Below the pieces are notes generated by a model. The model did not search any database, was not told where the DNA came from, and saw only the letters and a list, made by a program, of their open reading frames with translations. A stretch of 64,000 nucleotides of DNA from Schlegelella_A sp038231215 (GTDB lineage Bacteria; Pseudomonadota; Gammaproteobacteria; Burkholderiales; Burkholderiaceae_C). Location of the stretch: NCBI GenBank assembly GCA_038231215.1, contig JBBRLS010000006.1:1-64000 (forward strand), given 5' to 3'. The stretch's first letter is position 1. Each line of letters begins with the position of its first letter. Shown here in pieces: positions 24,155 through 33,008 of this stretch. The position numbers and the translations under genes are program-made.

Positions 24155-25048
24155 TCAGGCAGGTTTCGATGGCCGCGAAGGCCAGCGCGGTTTGACGACG
24201 CCGGTCGCCAGCGCCGTGCCGGCGAAGACGACGGCGCAGCCCGCGACGATCGGCCAGGTCAGCGTCTCGCCGAGGAACAGGCCGCCCCAGGCGACGGCGA
24301 AGATCGGCACGAGGTAGGTCACCGAGATGGCGTTGGCCGGGCCGGCGTTGGCGATGAGGCGGAAGTAGAGGACGTAGGCGAGGCCGGTGCAGAAGAAGGC
24401 GAGGGCGGCGACGACCAGCCAGCCGCTCGCGGCCGGCGCCGTCTTCGGCCACGCGAGCACGGCCGGCACGGCGAGAAAGGCCGCCGCGGCGATCTGGCTG
24501 CCGGTGGCAATGGCGAGCGGCGGCACGCCGGAAAGGTGTCGCTTGGCGAGGCTCGGCGAGACGCCGTAGCAAAGTGCCGCGGCGATGCAGGCGATGACGG
24601 CCCAGACCGTGCCGGCGCCGTGCAGCCCGGCTTTGTAGACGGCAATCCAGACGACGCCGGCAAAGCCGACGACGAGGCCGAGCACGCGCGCCGCCGTCAT
24701 GCGGTCGGCGAGCCAGAGCCAGGCGATGACGGCGGCGAACAGCGGCGATGCCGAGTTGAAGATGGCGAGCACGCCGGCATCGATCGAGAGCGCCGCATAG
24801 GCGAAGGCGAGAAAGGGCAGCGCCGAGTTCGTCAGGCCGACGATGGCGATCGGCCGCCAGCGCGCGCGCATCGCGCCCAGCTCGCCGCGCATTGCGAGCA
24901 GCGGCAGCAGCATCAGCGCAGCGCCGGTCACGCGCAGGGCCGCGACGGCGACCGGGCCGAACGCTGGCACGGTCAGGCGCATGAAGAGAAAGGAGCCGCC
25001 CCAGAGGGCAGCGAGCGCGATCAGCTCGACGAGATCGCGCGGCCTCAA
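24155..25048 (-). CDS. EamA-family (DMT superfamily) transporter
   Basis: 297 residues with ten predicted membrane segments in two EamA repeats (LIALAALWGGSFLFMRL ... and VWAVIACIAAALCYGVSPSLAKRHL ...). It is probably an exporter of small metabolites. A TTG start at 25048 overlaps the ogt stop, so it is read as the third gene of the repair operon; the larger open frame upstream overlaps ogt and is not real. Confidence 0.82.
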   Translation of the reverse strand: MRPRDLVELIALAALWGGSFLFMRLTVPAFGPVAVAALRVTGAALMLLPLLAMRGELGAMRARWRPIAIVGLTNSALPFLAFAYAALSIDAGVLAIFNSASPLFAAVIAWLWLADRMTAARVLGLVVGFAGVVWIAVYKAGLHGAGTVWAVIACIAAALCYGVSPSLAKRHLSGVPPLAIATGSQIAAAAFLAVPAVLAWPKTAPAASGWLVVAALAFFCTGLAYVLYFRLIANAGPANAISVTYLVPIFAVAWGGLFLGETLTWPIVAGCAVVFAGTALATGVVKPRWPSRPSKPA

Positions 25049-25596
25049 TGCATCTCCATCTGCGCCGGTCGTTCGCCCAGCGTCGGTGCTCGCGCCGACT
25101 CGAGCCGCAGCAGGGCGGTCTTGCGATCGAGCCCACCCGCGTAGCCGGTGAGCGCGCCGCCGCTGCCGAGCACGCGGTGGCAGGGCACGATGATCGAGAC
25201 CGGGTTCCTGCCGACGGCAGCGCCGACGGCACGGCTCGCGGAAGGCGTGCCGAGCTTGCGCGCGATGTCGCCGTAGCTGCAGGTCGCGCCGCGTTCGATT
25301 TGCAGAAGCTCGCGCCACACCGCGCGCTGGAACGACGTGCCGAGCAGGTCGAGCGGCACGTCGAACTCGGCGTCGCTGCCTTCGAAGTAGGCGGCGAGCT
25401 GTCGCGCGGCGCGCTGCAGCAGCGGATCGTCGTCGCGCTCGGGCGCACTGATGGTGGCGGGGTGGTGCTTCTGCGCCTCGAACCAGGCGCCGGCGAGGCC
25501 GCTGTCGGTGCGGGCGAGCAGCAGCGTGCCGAGCGGCGACGCATAGCGCATCTGCGCCGTGCAGCGAATCGCGATGTGGTCGGTGGCATAGCTCAT
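25045..25596 (-). CDS. ogt: methylated-DNA-[protein]-cysteine S-methyltransferase
   Basis: A 183-residue suicide enzyme that removes O6-alkyl groups from guanine. The acceptor motif IIVPCHRVLGSGGALTGYAGGL (Cys near residue 142), the HTH (SYGDIARKLGTPSASRAVGAAVGRNP) and FQRAVWRELLQI are present. The ATG overlaps the stop of the Ada/AlkA gene (ATGA). It is part of an alkylation-repair operon. Confidence 0.94.
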   Translation of the reverse strand: MSYATDHIAIRCTAQMRYASPLGTLLLARTDSGLAGAWFEAQKHHPATISAPERDDDPLLQRAARQLAAYFEGSDAEFDVPLDLLGTSFQRAVWRELLQIERGATCSYGDIARKLGTPSASRAVGAAVGRNPVSIIVPCHRVLGSGGALTGYAGGLDRKTALLRLESARAPTLGERPAQMEMH

Positions 25597-27110
25597 GAGG
25601 TGACTCCGGTGGACAGTGAATTCCAAAGACGCAGCAACGCGTAGGCGCGCCACGGCCGCCAGCTTTCGGCACGCGCCTCGGCCTCGCGCGCCGACGCGGT
25701 GCCGAACAGACGCTGCATCGCCTTGAGCGCCGCGACGTCGCCCGGTGGAAAGGCGTCGGGCCAGCCGAGCGCGCGCATCGCGATGTAGTGCGCCGTCCAT
25801 GCGCCGATGCCAGGCAGTTCGCGCAGTCGCTCGACCAGCTTCTCGGGCGAGCCGCCGCGCGCGATCAGTGGCGCCAGCTCTGGCCACTCGCGCGCCAGCG
25901 ACTCGATCGCGCCGGCGCGGCTGCGGATGATGCCGAGCTCGGCAATGCGCGCTATGGGCACATCGGCGAGCGCTTCGGGCGACGGGAAAGTGCGGTTCAC
26001 GTCGGACCAAGGCGTCGCGACGTCGACGCCGAAACGCTCGACGAGCCGCCGGGCAAGCGTTCGTGCGCCGGCAACGGTGACCTGCTGGCCGAGGACGGCG
26101 CGCACCGCGAGCTCGAAGCCGTCGACGCTGCCCGGCAGGCGCAGGCCGGGCGCGCCGGGCAGGTCGACGAGCGCGGCGTCGATGGCCGAAGGCGAGGCGT
26201 CGAGGTCGAGCCATCGACGCACGGCGGCGATGACGGCGCCGCTCGCCGGGCCGAGCGTGGGTGCGAAGGAGAGCAGGACGCGCGACGACGCCGGAACGAA
26301 GCGCGCTTCGATCCAGCCGGCGGCGCCATTCGTGTCGCCGGCGATCGCGCCGGGTCGCAGGCTGCGGCGGATCGTCAGCCCGTCGACGACTTCGACATGG
26401 GCGATCGCCCGCTGTGCGACGAAGGCGAGCAAAGCCGCCTCGTCGTGCGGCGCGCGATAGCCGAGCGTCACCGTGAAGGGCGCGTCGTCGCTCGCCGTCG
26501 CGGCTTCGGCGGGCGCGCTGCGGTCGATCTTCGAGGACCGGCGCAGCCGCGTCGGGTTCATGCGGTAGCCGCCTGCAAAGGCGGCGTTGAAACGGCGCAG
26601 GCTCTTGAAGCCGCTTGACAGCGCAACCTGCGCGATCGGCATCTTCGTGTCGGTGAGAAGCTGCTTGGCGAGCAGGAGGCGTCGCGTCTGCAGGTACTGC
26701 AGGGGAGTGACGCCGTGCTCGGCGAAGAAGATGCGGCGCAGATGACGGTCGCTGACGCCGAGCCGCGCTGCGAGCGCGGCGACGCTCGGCGACTCGTCGC
26801 CGTTCGCGGCGCTCGCGTCGAGGGCGGAGGCGGCCTGCACGGCGAGCGTGCGCGACGCGTCCATCACTGTCCACGCCAGGCCCGGTCCGGGCGCGATCTC
26901 GGGGCGGCACTTGAGGCACGGCCGGAACGCCTCGGCCTCGGCCTGCGCCGGCGTGTCGAAGAAGCGGCAGTTGCGGCGCGCCGGCGTGCGCACGCGGCAG
27001 ATCGGACGGCAGTAGATGCCCGTCGAGGTCACGCCGACGAAGAGGCGGCCGTCGAAGCGCGCGTCGCGCGCGAGGAGCACCTGGTAAGCAGCGTCGCCAT
27101 CGATCGTCAT
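25593..27110 (-). CDS. Ada-type regulator fused to AlkA DNA-3-methyladenine glycosylase
   Basis: A 505-residue three-part protein. The N-terminal Ada metal-binding domain (about 1-80; GVTSTGIYCRPICRVRTPARRNC and RPCLKCRPE, four cysteines) is followed by an AraC-type HTH (about 90-190; ARLGVSDRHLRRIFFAEHGVTP and MPIAQVALSSGFKSLRRFNAAF). The C-terminal AlkA domain (about 210-500) has the HhH-GPD motif LRELPGIGAWTAHYIAMRALGWPDAFPPGD, whose last Asp is catalytic. It repairs alkylated bases and probably activates its own operon. ATG 27110 matches the family start. Confidence 0.93.
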   Translation of the reverse strand: MTIDGDAAYQVLLARDARFDGRLFVGVTSTGIYCRPICRVRTPARRNCRFFDTPAQAEAEAFRPCLKCRPEIAPGPGLAWTVMDASRTLAVQAASALDASAANGDESPSVAALAARLGVSDRHLRRIFFAEHGVTPLQYLQTRRLLLAKQLLTDTKMPIAQVALSSGFKSLRRFNAAFAGGYRMNPTRLRRSSKIDRSAPAEAATASDDAPFTVTLGYRAPHDEAALLAFVAQRAIAHVEVVDGLTIRRSLRPGAIAGDTNGAAGWIEARFVPASSRVLLSFAPTLGPASGAVIAAVRRWLDLDASPSAIDAALVDLPGAPGLRLPGSVDGFELAVRAVLGQQVTVAGARTLARRLVERFGVDVATPWSDVNRTFPSPEALADVPIARIAELGIIRSRAGAIESLAREWPELAPLIARGGSPEKLVERLRELPGIGAWTAHYIAMRALGWPDAFPPGDVAALKAMQRLFGTASAREAEARAESWRPWRAYALLRLWNSLSTGVTS

Positions 27111-27240
27111 GGCGTTATTGTCGTCGTCGCCGAAGGCGTAACTCGCCGTTTTCGGACATGTCCGCGCGAAGGCCCGATCCGGCGGCGGTTGACAACGAGG
27201 ACAGGCTTGGCAAGCTGGCGGCGCATCGGCACGCGTCTGC

Positions 27241-27714
27241 ATGCCGCCTTCGTCCGTCACGTCAAGGAACGCCCATGAAACCGACCCCCGCGGCTGGCCG
27301 CGCATCTCGCCCGGCATCTACTACCGCGACGCCGCGAAGATGATCGACTGGCTCTGCGCCGCCTACGGCTTCGAGGTTCGCCTCAAGGTCGAAGGCGAGG
27401 GCGGCAGCATCGTGCACAGCGAGCTGACGCTGGACGACGGCGTCGTCATGGTCGGTCCGGCGCGCAGCGGCGACGCGAGCCGCTTCGACACCGATGTCAA
27501 GAGTCCGCTCGACGCCGGCTGCAACACGCAGAACCTGATGGTCTTTGTCGACGACGTCGATGCGCACTGCGCGCATGCCCGCGCCGCCGGTGCGCGCATC
27601 ATCGCCGAGCCCGAACTGCACGACTACGGCGCCGACTACTGGGCCGACCGCAGCTATGGCGCGATCGACCCCGAAGGCCACCTGTGGTGGTTCACGCAGC
27701 GCATCCGGGGCTAG
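27241..27714 (+). CDS. VOC-family (glyoxalase/bleomycin resistance) protein
   Basis: 157 residues with a VOC fold: ISPGIYYRDAAKMIDWLCAAYGFEVRLKVEG, VHSELTLDDGVVMVG, QNLMVFVDDVDAHCAHARAAGARI and YGAIDPEGHLWWFTQ. Function within the superfamily unclear. The start is problematic: the best ribosome site (AAGGA) serves ATG 27275, which is out of frame with the body by one base; the in-frame ATG 27241 lacks a good site. A natural or sequencing one-base indel near 27276-27283 would explain this. Confidence 0.8.
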   Translation: MPPSSVTSRNAHETDPRGWPRISPGIYYRDAAKMIDWLCAAYGFEVRLKVEGEGGSIVHSELTLDDGVVMVGPARSGDASRFDTDVKSPLDAGCNTQNLMVFVDDVDAHCAHARAAGARIIAEPELHDYGADYWADRSYGAIDPEGHLWWFTQRIRG

Positions 27715-27923
27715 TGCGAGGCGCCTAGATCAACTGTACTGATAAATCAAATCGGCCTGTTCCGGATGCGGTAGCGAAGGGTTTCGCTTGAAGGGTGGCA
27801 AGTCCGGCACCGATCGTGCGGATGGCTTTAGCTCTGGCCTTCCCGCAGACACGCTGGGTTCGTCAGGGGCGGGACGTGCCCGTCGAGCTGCTGAACGACG
27901 CGACGAATCACAACACGCGATGT

Positions 27924-28325
27924 TTAGCGCGCCCGGTCTGCAAGCGAGTCGATAAGAGGACAGTTCACCCGCCCTCTGCTGGAACTGCAGCGGTCTACCA
28001 GCTCCTTCAACGCCTTTTCGAGCGTGCGCAAGTCGCGTATGCGCTGCTGCACCTCCGCCAGCTTTCGAGCTCCGATCCCCCGTGCCGACGAGCACGTTTG
28101 GCCGTCGTCGAGGGAGAGCAAAGCCTCGACGTCGTCAAGCGAAAAGCCGAGGGCCTGCGACCTCTTGATGAACCGCAAACGTGCGAGCGCCTCTGCTGAA
28201 TATCGGCGTATGCCGCCGGTGGGACGCTCTGGCGCCGGCAACAGGCCGCGACGGTGGTAGTAACGCACCGTCTCGACATTGACGTCCACCTCTCTGGCCA
28301 ACTGCCCGATTGTCATGTCGCTCAT
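27924..28325 (-). CDS. merR: MerR, mercury-responsive regulator
   Basis: 133 residues with the MerR HTH (MTIGQLAREVDVNVETVRYYHRRGLLPAPERPTGGIRRYS) and the three Hg(II)-binding cysteines in DGQTCSSAR, VDRCSSSRGRVNCPL. In the absence of Hg it holds the mer promoter bent; Hg binding untwists it. It is transcribed away from the operator at 28333. The tail after the last Cys (PLIDSLADRAR) is usual in length. Confidence 0.93.
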   Translation of the reverse strand: MSDMTIGQLAREVDVNVETVRYYHRRGLLPAPERPTGGIRRYSAEALARLRFIKRSQALGFSLDDVEALLSLDDGQTCSSARGIGARKLAEVQQRIRDLRTLEKALKELVDRCSSSRGRVNCPLIDSLADRAR

Positions 28326-28332
28326 GGTGCTC

Positions 28333-28363
28333 TTGACTCCGTACCTGAGTACGAGCTTAGAGT
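28333..28363 (+). promoter_or_regulatory. mer operator/promoter copy 1
   Basis: TTGACT, a 19-bp spacer with the dyad GTACCTGAGTAC, then TAGAGT: the long-spacer architecture needed for MerR control. It starts 7 nt beyond the merR ATG and points toward the degraded merA-like gene. Confidence 0.85.
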
Positions 28364-28450
28364 ACAGCCGAAGGACTTGCCACGGAAGCGCCGAGCCCGC
28401 CTCTGGTAACCAGCCGAGCTGGAGTCGTCGCCGCACACATGTAGCGCTCA

Positions 28451-28845
28451 ATGCCGAACCAATACGACCCTCTCGTCGTAGGCCTCGTCGCCGGCGCGGA
28501 GGCGGTGGACATGTACGCCGGATGCAGGGCAAGGGAATCGTCGGCGACAGCAAGATCGACCTGCTGCAGCTGATCGCGTTCAAACGCACCTTTTAGCGAC
28601 CCGGTAACCGAACGAACCGAGCGCACCCTCAACGAACAAGGAGTCGACACCTATCACGGACGCGCCAAATTCAAGTGGACGAAGAGTCAGACCGGATCCT
28701 GGACGCTCACGTGGTCGGGCCGAAGGTCGACGAGGTCGTCAACGTCTTTGCGCTTGCCATTCGGCTCGAGCTGACAGCGAAGGATCTGTGGTCAACGATG
28801 TTCGTGTGCCCCACCGGCGCTTTGGACATCGGTTACATGCTCTGA
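28451..28845 (+). pseudogene. degraded mercuric reductase-like flavoprotein gene
   Basis: Pieces of a pyridine nucleotide-disulfide oxidoreductase remain. There is an N-terminus (MPNQYDPLVVGLVAGAEAVD), a middle piece (VTERTERTLNEQGVDTYHGRAKF) and a C-terminal dimerisation region (ESDRILDAHVVGPKVDEVVN ... TMFVCPTGALDIGYML, stop 28843-28845) in different frames. About 395 nt remain of an expected 1.4 kb or more, so there were large deletions and shifts. Its position between two mer operators suggests a former merA or merA-like gene. Confidence 0.75.
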
Positions 28846-28855
28846 GAGCAGGGGC

Positions 28856-28886
28856 TTGACTCCGTACCTGGGTACGTTCATACACT
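28856..28886 (+). promoter_or_regulatory. mer operator/promoter copy 2 (merTP promoter)
   Basis: TTGACT, a 19-bp spacer containing GTACCTGGGTAC, then TACACT. The -10 box ends 6 nt before the merT ATG, so the transcript would begin at or next to the start codon. Confidence 0.88.
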
Positions 28887-28892
28887 AACGCG

Positions 28893-29258
28893 ATGCAACA
28901 GACCGAACCGTCCCGTCGATGGGCTACTGGGGGATCGCTTCTCGCTGGCGCCGCCGCAGCTATCGGCGCCTCTGCTTGTTGCGCGGGGCCGCTCATCCTT
29001 GTACTGCTCGGCGTCAGTGGCGCCTGGGGCTCGCGCCTCCTGGCTCTGGAGCCGCTTCAGCCGTTTTTCGTGGTGGCTGCCGTCGTCGCTTTCGGGTTTG
29101 CTTTTCACCGCTTGTATCTGAAGCGGGAGGCCTGTGCCCCGGGTGAAGTCTGTGCAATTCCTCCTGTGCGCCGTCGACAGAGGGTCATTTTCTGGACGCT
29201 CGGAATCATCGCGACCGCCCTGATGACCTTTCCGCTTTACGCTCAACTCTTCTACTGA
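28893..29258 (+). CDS. merT: MerT mercuric ion transporter
   Basis: A 121-residue inner-membrane protein with three membrane segments, the SACCAGPL cysteine pair in the first segment and CAPGEVC on the cytoplasmic loop, both needed to pass Hg(II) inward. The order merT-merP and the MerR-type promoter fit a mer operon. The ATG is almost leaderless with respect to the -10 box. Confidence 0.95.
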   Translation: MQQTEPSRRWATGGSLLAGAAAAIGASACCAGPLILVLLGVSGAWGSRLLALEPLQPFFVVAAVVAFGFAFHRLYLKREACAPGEVCAIPPVRRRQRVIFWTLGIIATALMTFPLYAQLFY

Positions 29259-29266
29259 GGAACGCC

Positions 29267-29554
29267 ATGAACAAAGCTTCTGCCCTCTTGCTTGCAGCTA
29301 CGCTGGCCGCACCGACCGCATTCGCGGCCGGTATGCGCACGGCGACGCTGGACGTCAGCAACATGGACTGCGCTGCATGCCCGATCACGGTCCGCGAGTC
29401 GCTCAAGAAGGTGCCCGGCGTCGCGTCGGCGAAGGTGGACTTCAAGACCAAGCGCGCTCTGGTCGTGTTCGACTCCGCCAAGACCGCTCCGGAGACGCTC
29501 ACCAAGGCGACCGCCGACGCTGGGTTTCCGTCAAAGGTGGCTCAGCTCCAATGA
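29267..29554 (+). CDS. merP: MerP periplasmic mercury-binding protein
   Basis: 95 residues: signal peptide (1-21, AFA-A), then a heavy-metal-associated domain with DVSNMDCAACPITVRESLKKVPGV. The paired cysteines bind Hg(II) and pass it to MerT. It is 8 nt after merT; its stop overlaps the next start. Confidence 0.95.
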   Translation: MNKASALLLAATLAAPTAFAAGMRTATLDVSNMDCAACPITVRESLKKVPGVASAKVDFKTKRALVVFDSAKTAPETLTKATADAGFPSKVAQLQ

Positions 29555-29775
29555 AGACGGGCGAGGTCCTCCTCGAGTCGACCATCACGTGCCCGCAGTG
29601 CGGACACGTCAAGGACGAGGCCATGCCCACAGATTTCTGCCAGTGGTTTTACGAGTGCGAGGGCTGCAAGACCGTGCTCAAACCGAAGTCGGGTGATTGC
29701 TGCGTGTTTTGCTCGTACGGCACTAACAAGTGCCCGCCGATACAAGAACAGCCAGGCTCGTGCTGCGGGGCCTGA
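29551..29775 (+). CDS. GDCCVxC-domain small metal-associated protein
   Basis: 74 residues with nine cysteines, including CPQCG, CEGCK and the diagnostic SGDCCVFCSYG motif, plus SCCG at the end. Such proteins accompany mercury and other thiophilic-metal operons and may act as cytoplasmic metal chaperones. Translationally coupled to merP (ATGA). With merA degraded, this is the only other visible Hg-handling gene. Confidence 0.88.
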   Translation: MKTGEVLLESTITCPQCGHVKDEAMPTDFCQWFYECEGCKTVLKPKSGDCCVFCSYGTNKCPPIQEQPGSCCGA

Positions 29776-29983
29776 CCGGTAGCGCGCGAGCTGTCTGGCG
29801 CATTGAAAGACAGCAACGGTCGACTGGAGACGGCAAGCGCAGCCGGCTGAACGGTCGATAACTGGCAACAGCCGACGCCCGTCGAGGATCCTCCGAGTTG
29901 CCGCCTCGCCTACTCAGTCATATGCGCAGAGCAGAGCGGCGCACCGCACTATCGACGCGCTCGCGCACGAAAGCCCTGCGGCC

Positions 29984-30799
29984 TCAGCCGCCGTCGAAGC
30001 GCCCGTGCTTGCCGGCCCCCGAGACGAAGCGCTGCGCGCCGCCCTGCGTTTCGCCAGACGCCAGCGTGGCGCGACCGAGCGCGAACTCCTGGGCCAGCGC
30101 GTCGTGCATGGCCAGGCCGTGCTGACGGCGCGCGCTCTGCCGGTCGTTGCGCATGCACTGCTGCGGAAACGACGCGATCTGCGCAGCGAGCGCATGCGCC
30201 GCGGCAAGCGCTTCGCCGTTCTCGACGACGCGGTTCGCCAGGCCGAGCAACAACGCCTCTTCCGCGCCGACGCCACGGCCGGTGAGGATGAGGTCCATCG
30301 CCCGGCTCTCGCCGAGCAGCCGCGTCAGGCGAATCGTGCCGCCGTCGATCAGCGGCACGCCGAAGCGGCGGCAGTAGACGCCGAAAATCGCCGACCTCGC
30401 GGCGACGCGCAGGTCGCACCAGACGGCCAGCTCGAGGCCGCCGGCGACGGCATAGCCTTCGACGGCGGCGATCACGGGCTTCGTCAGGTCGAGGCGCGAC
30501 GGGCCCATCGGGCCGTCGTGGCGCATGTCGTCGTCGAGGGCGAGCGTCAGTCCCTGATCGGCGGCGCCGAGCTCGCCTTGCGAGGTGCCGCTCGCCACCG
30601 TGCGCAGGTCGGCGCCGGCGCAGAAGTGGCCGCCTTCGCCGGTGAGGATGGCGACGCGCGACTCGGCGTCGGCATCGAAGGCGCGAAAGGCGTCGGCGAG
30701 GGCGCGTGCGGTCGGGCCGTCGACGGCGTTGCGCACCTCGGGGCGCGTGATCGTCACGGTCCAGATCTGCGCTTCGCGATCGACGCGGATCGTCGCCAT
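29984..30799 (-). CDS. enoyl-CoA hydratase/isomerase family protein
   Basis: A 271-residue crotonase: VTITRPEVRNAVDGPTA, AILTGEGGHFCAGADL (oxyanion hole), KPVIAAVEGYAVAGGLELAVWCDLRVA (GGLELA motif) and FGVPLIDGGTIRLTRLLG. An aspartate occupies the position where active hydratases have Glu (GVPLIDGG), so the reaction may differ from simple hydration. AAGGAG lies before ATG 30799. Divergent from the Liv transporter. Confidence 0.88.
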   Translation of the reverse strand: MATIRVDREAQIWTVTITRPEVRNAVDGPTARALADAFRAFDADAESRVAILTGEGGHFCAGADLRTVASGTSQGELGAADQGLTLALDDDMRHDGPMGPSRLDLTKPVIAAVEGYAVAGGLELAVWCDLRVAARSAIFGVYCRRFGVPLIDGGTIRLTRLLGESRAMDLILTGRGVGAEEALLLGLANRVVENGEALAAAHALAAQIASFPQQCMRNDRQSARRQHGLAMHDALAQEFALGRATLASGETQGGAQRFVSGAGKHGRFDGG

Positions 30800-30967
30800 G
30801 CCGGCTCCTTGGTTGCGGCGCACGCCGCGTTGTTTGGGGTTTGTACGCTCGCGATTCGCGGGCATCTTCGCTACAACGCAACTGCTTGCGATGCGAGCCA
30901 AGAATAGCCGACCAGCGGTTGCGACCGCAACGCGAAACGCGGTTCCCCCGCCCTCTCGAGGAGACCC

Positions 30968-31846
30968 GTGCTACAGGCAGTGCAGATCGTCATCAGCGGC
31001 GCGGCGCAGGGCTGCATCTACGGGCTGATCGCGCTCGGCCTGGTGCTCATCTACAAGACGACCGAGACGGTCAGCTTCGCGCATGGCGAGCTGATGATGC
31101 TCGGCGCCTTCACCGGCTATGGGCTGATGACGCTGGCCGGCTTTCCGTTCTGGCTCGCCTTTCTCGCGACCGTCCTGGCGATGGGCGTGTTCGGCATCGC
31201 CCTCGAGCGCATCGTCATCCGGCCGATCCTGGGCCAGCCGGCGTTCACGCTCGTCATGCTGACGATCGGCATCGGCTACGCGGCGCGCGGTCTCGTCACC
31301 ATGATCCCCGGCATCGGCACCGACACGCACGCGCTGGCCGTGCCCTACAAGGACCAGACCTGGAACGTCGGCGCGCTCGTTCTCAATGTCGAGCAGATGG
31401 TCGTCATCGCGGCGACTGCGCTGCTCAGCGCCGCGCTCTATGCGATGTTCCGCTACACGCGCGTCGGCGTCGCCATGCAGGCCTCTTCGCAGAACCAGCT
31501 CGCCGCCTACTACATGGGCATTCCGGTGCAGCGCCTGAACGGGCTGGTCTGGGGCCTGGCCGCGGCGGTCGCGGCGATCGCCGGGCTGCTGCTCGCGCCG
31601 ATCACCTTCGTCTACGCGAACATGGGCTTCATCGGCCTGAAGGCGATTCCCGCCGCGGTCGTCGGCGGCTTCGGCAGCCTGCCGGGCGCCATCGTCGGCG
31701 GCCTCGTCATCGGCATAGTCGAGTCGCTCTCGGGCTTCTACCTGCCCGAAGGTTTCAAGGACATCGCGCCCTACGTCGTCGTGCTGATCATGCTCGTCGT
31801 GCGGCCGAACGGATTGTTCGGCGACAAGCTGCGCAAGAAGGTCTGA
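30968..31846 (+). CDS. livH: branched-chain amino acid-type ABC permease LivH
   Basis: A 292-residue membrane subunit of the LivH family (GLIALGLVLIYKTTETVSFAHGELMMLGAF; GFIGLKAIPAAVVGGFGSLPGAIVGGLVIG). Starts at GTG 30968 behind GAGGAG. First gene of livH-M-G-F. Substrates of this family include branched-chain amino acids but also aromatic and other carboxylic acids; the linked CoA ligase points to the latter. Confidence 0.93.
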   Translation: MLQAVQIVISGAAQGCIYGLIALGLVLIYKTTETVSFAHGELMMLGAFTGYGLMTLAGFPFWLAFLATVLAMGVFGIALERIVIRPILGQPAFTLVMLTIGIGYAARGLVTMIPGIGTDTHALAVPYKDQTWNVGALVLNVEQMVVIAATALLSAALYAMFRYTRVGVAMQASSQNQLAAYYMGIPVQRLNGLVWGLAAAVAAIAGLLLAPITFVYANMGFIGLKAIPAAVVGGFGSLPGAIVGGLVIGIVESLSGFYLPEGFKDIAPYVVVLIMLVVRPNGLFGDKLRKKV

Positions 31847-31852
31847 ACTGAT

Positions 31853-31926
31853 GACGCCCCCACGCTCACTTCGTTCGCTGCCCCCCGAGGGGGCGTCAGC
31901 GCCCTTGGGGCGGCCCGGCGGGCGCT
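31853..31926. repeat. GC-rich intergenic repeat between livH and livM
   Basis: A unit with CGCTCACTTCGTTCGCTG, CCCCCCGAGGGGG and GCCCTTGGGGCGGCCCGGCGGG, rich in self-complementary pieces (CCCCC/GGGGG). The last 23 nt recur at 41041. I associate this repeat type with Burkholderiales genomes. It occupies the whole livH-livM spacer and could form a strong hairpin in the operon mRNA. Confidence 0.8.
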
Positions 31927-31929
31927 GAT

Positions 31930-33006
31930 ATGCGCTTCATCTTCAAGACCACGTACCTGCAGGACATCCGGCTTGCCAAGCACGGCGGCCACGTCTTCTG
32001 GTACGGCCTGCTTCTTCTCGCGTTGCTGTCCGCGCCGTGGACGCTGCCCGAATACTGGCTCGCCCAGCTCACCTTCATCCTCATCTATTCGGTGGTCGGG
32101 CTCGGGCTGATGCTGCTCTCGGGCTTCACGGGCCTGTTCTCGCTGGGGCATGCGGCCTTCCTCGGCGTCGGCGCGTACACCGAGGCGGCGCTGGTCGGCA
32201 TCGGCGTGCCGTTTCCGATTGCGATGGCCGCGGCGGGGCTGGTGTCGGCGGGCGTGGGCGTCGTCGTCGGCCTGCCCGCCTTGCGCGTGAAGGGCATCTA
32301 TCTGGCGATCGCGACGCTCTCGTTCGGCTTCATCGTCGTCGAGGTGTTCGCGCGCTGGGAGAGCGTGACCGGCGGCAATGCCGGCAAGAACGTGAAGGCG
32401 CCTGCGGCCTTCGGCTGGAGCGCCGACACGGACCTTTCGTTCTACTTCGTCTGCCTCGCAGTCGCCGTGCTGGCGACGCTGGCCATCCTCAACCTGCTGC
32501 GCTCGGCGACCGGCCGCGCCTTCGTGGCGATCCGCGATTCGGAGGTCTCGGCGCAAAGCCTCGGCATCCACCTTGCGCGATACAAGACGCTTTCGTTCGC
32601 GATCTCGGCGGCGCTCGCCGGCGTCGGCGGCGCGCTCTATGCGCACAAGCTCAAGTTCATCTCGCCCGACCAGTTCGACATCATCGAGTCGATCAACCTC
32701 GTGCTCATGGTCGTCGTCGGCGGCATCGGCTCGGTGCACGGCGCCTTTCTCGGCGCGATCTTCTACATCACGATGCCGCAGGTCATCGCGCTCGTCAAGG
32801 ACGTGTTGCCGCCCGCGGTCGGCCAGGCGCCGGGGCTGCAGGGCGCGGTGTACGGCTTCGTGCTGATCGGCTTCGTGCTGTTCGAGCCGCTCGGCATCTA
32901 CGGCCGCTGGCTCAAGCTGCGCACCTGGCTGCAGATTTTTCCGTTCTACCGCCGCGGCATGTTCAAGCGGCAGAAGAGCTTTCTCAAGTCGGACCGGTTG
33001 AAGTGA
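31930..33006 (+). CDS. livM: branched-chain amino acid-type ABC permease LivM
   Basis: A 358-residue membrane subunit: GLMLLSGFTGLFSLGHAAFLGVGAYTEA, PALRVKGIYLAIATLSFGFIV, AIRDSEVSAQSLGIHLARYK and VVVGGIGSVHGAFLGAIF are LivM landmarks. The C-terminal basic tail is somewhat long (RRGMFKRQKSFLKSDRLK). Followed within 2 nt by livG. Confidence 0.93.
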   Translation: MRFIFKTTYLQDIRLAKHGGHVFWYGLLLLALLSAPWTLPEYWLAQLTFILIYSVVGLGLMLLSGFTGLFSLGHAAFLGVGAYTEAALVGIGVPFPIAMAAAGLVSAGVGVVVGLPALRVKGIYLAIATLSFGFIVVEVFARWESVTGGNAGKNVKAPAAFGWSADTDLSFYFVCLAVAVLATLAILNLLRSATGRAFVAIRDSEVSAQSLGIHLARYKTLSFAISAALAGVGGALYAHKLKFISPDQFDIIESINLVLMVVVGGIGSVHGAFLGAIFYITMPQVIALVKDVLPPAVGQAPGLQGAVYGFVLIGFVLFEPLGIYGRWLKLRTWLQIFPFYRRGMFKRQKSFLKSDRLK

Positions 33007-33008
33007 GC

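Noticed and set aside
24155..25672. A 505-codon frame suggesting a long EamA fusion protein
   Set aside because: Only the last 297 codons match the transporter; the upstream part is the shifted frame of ogt and Ada/AlkA.
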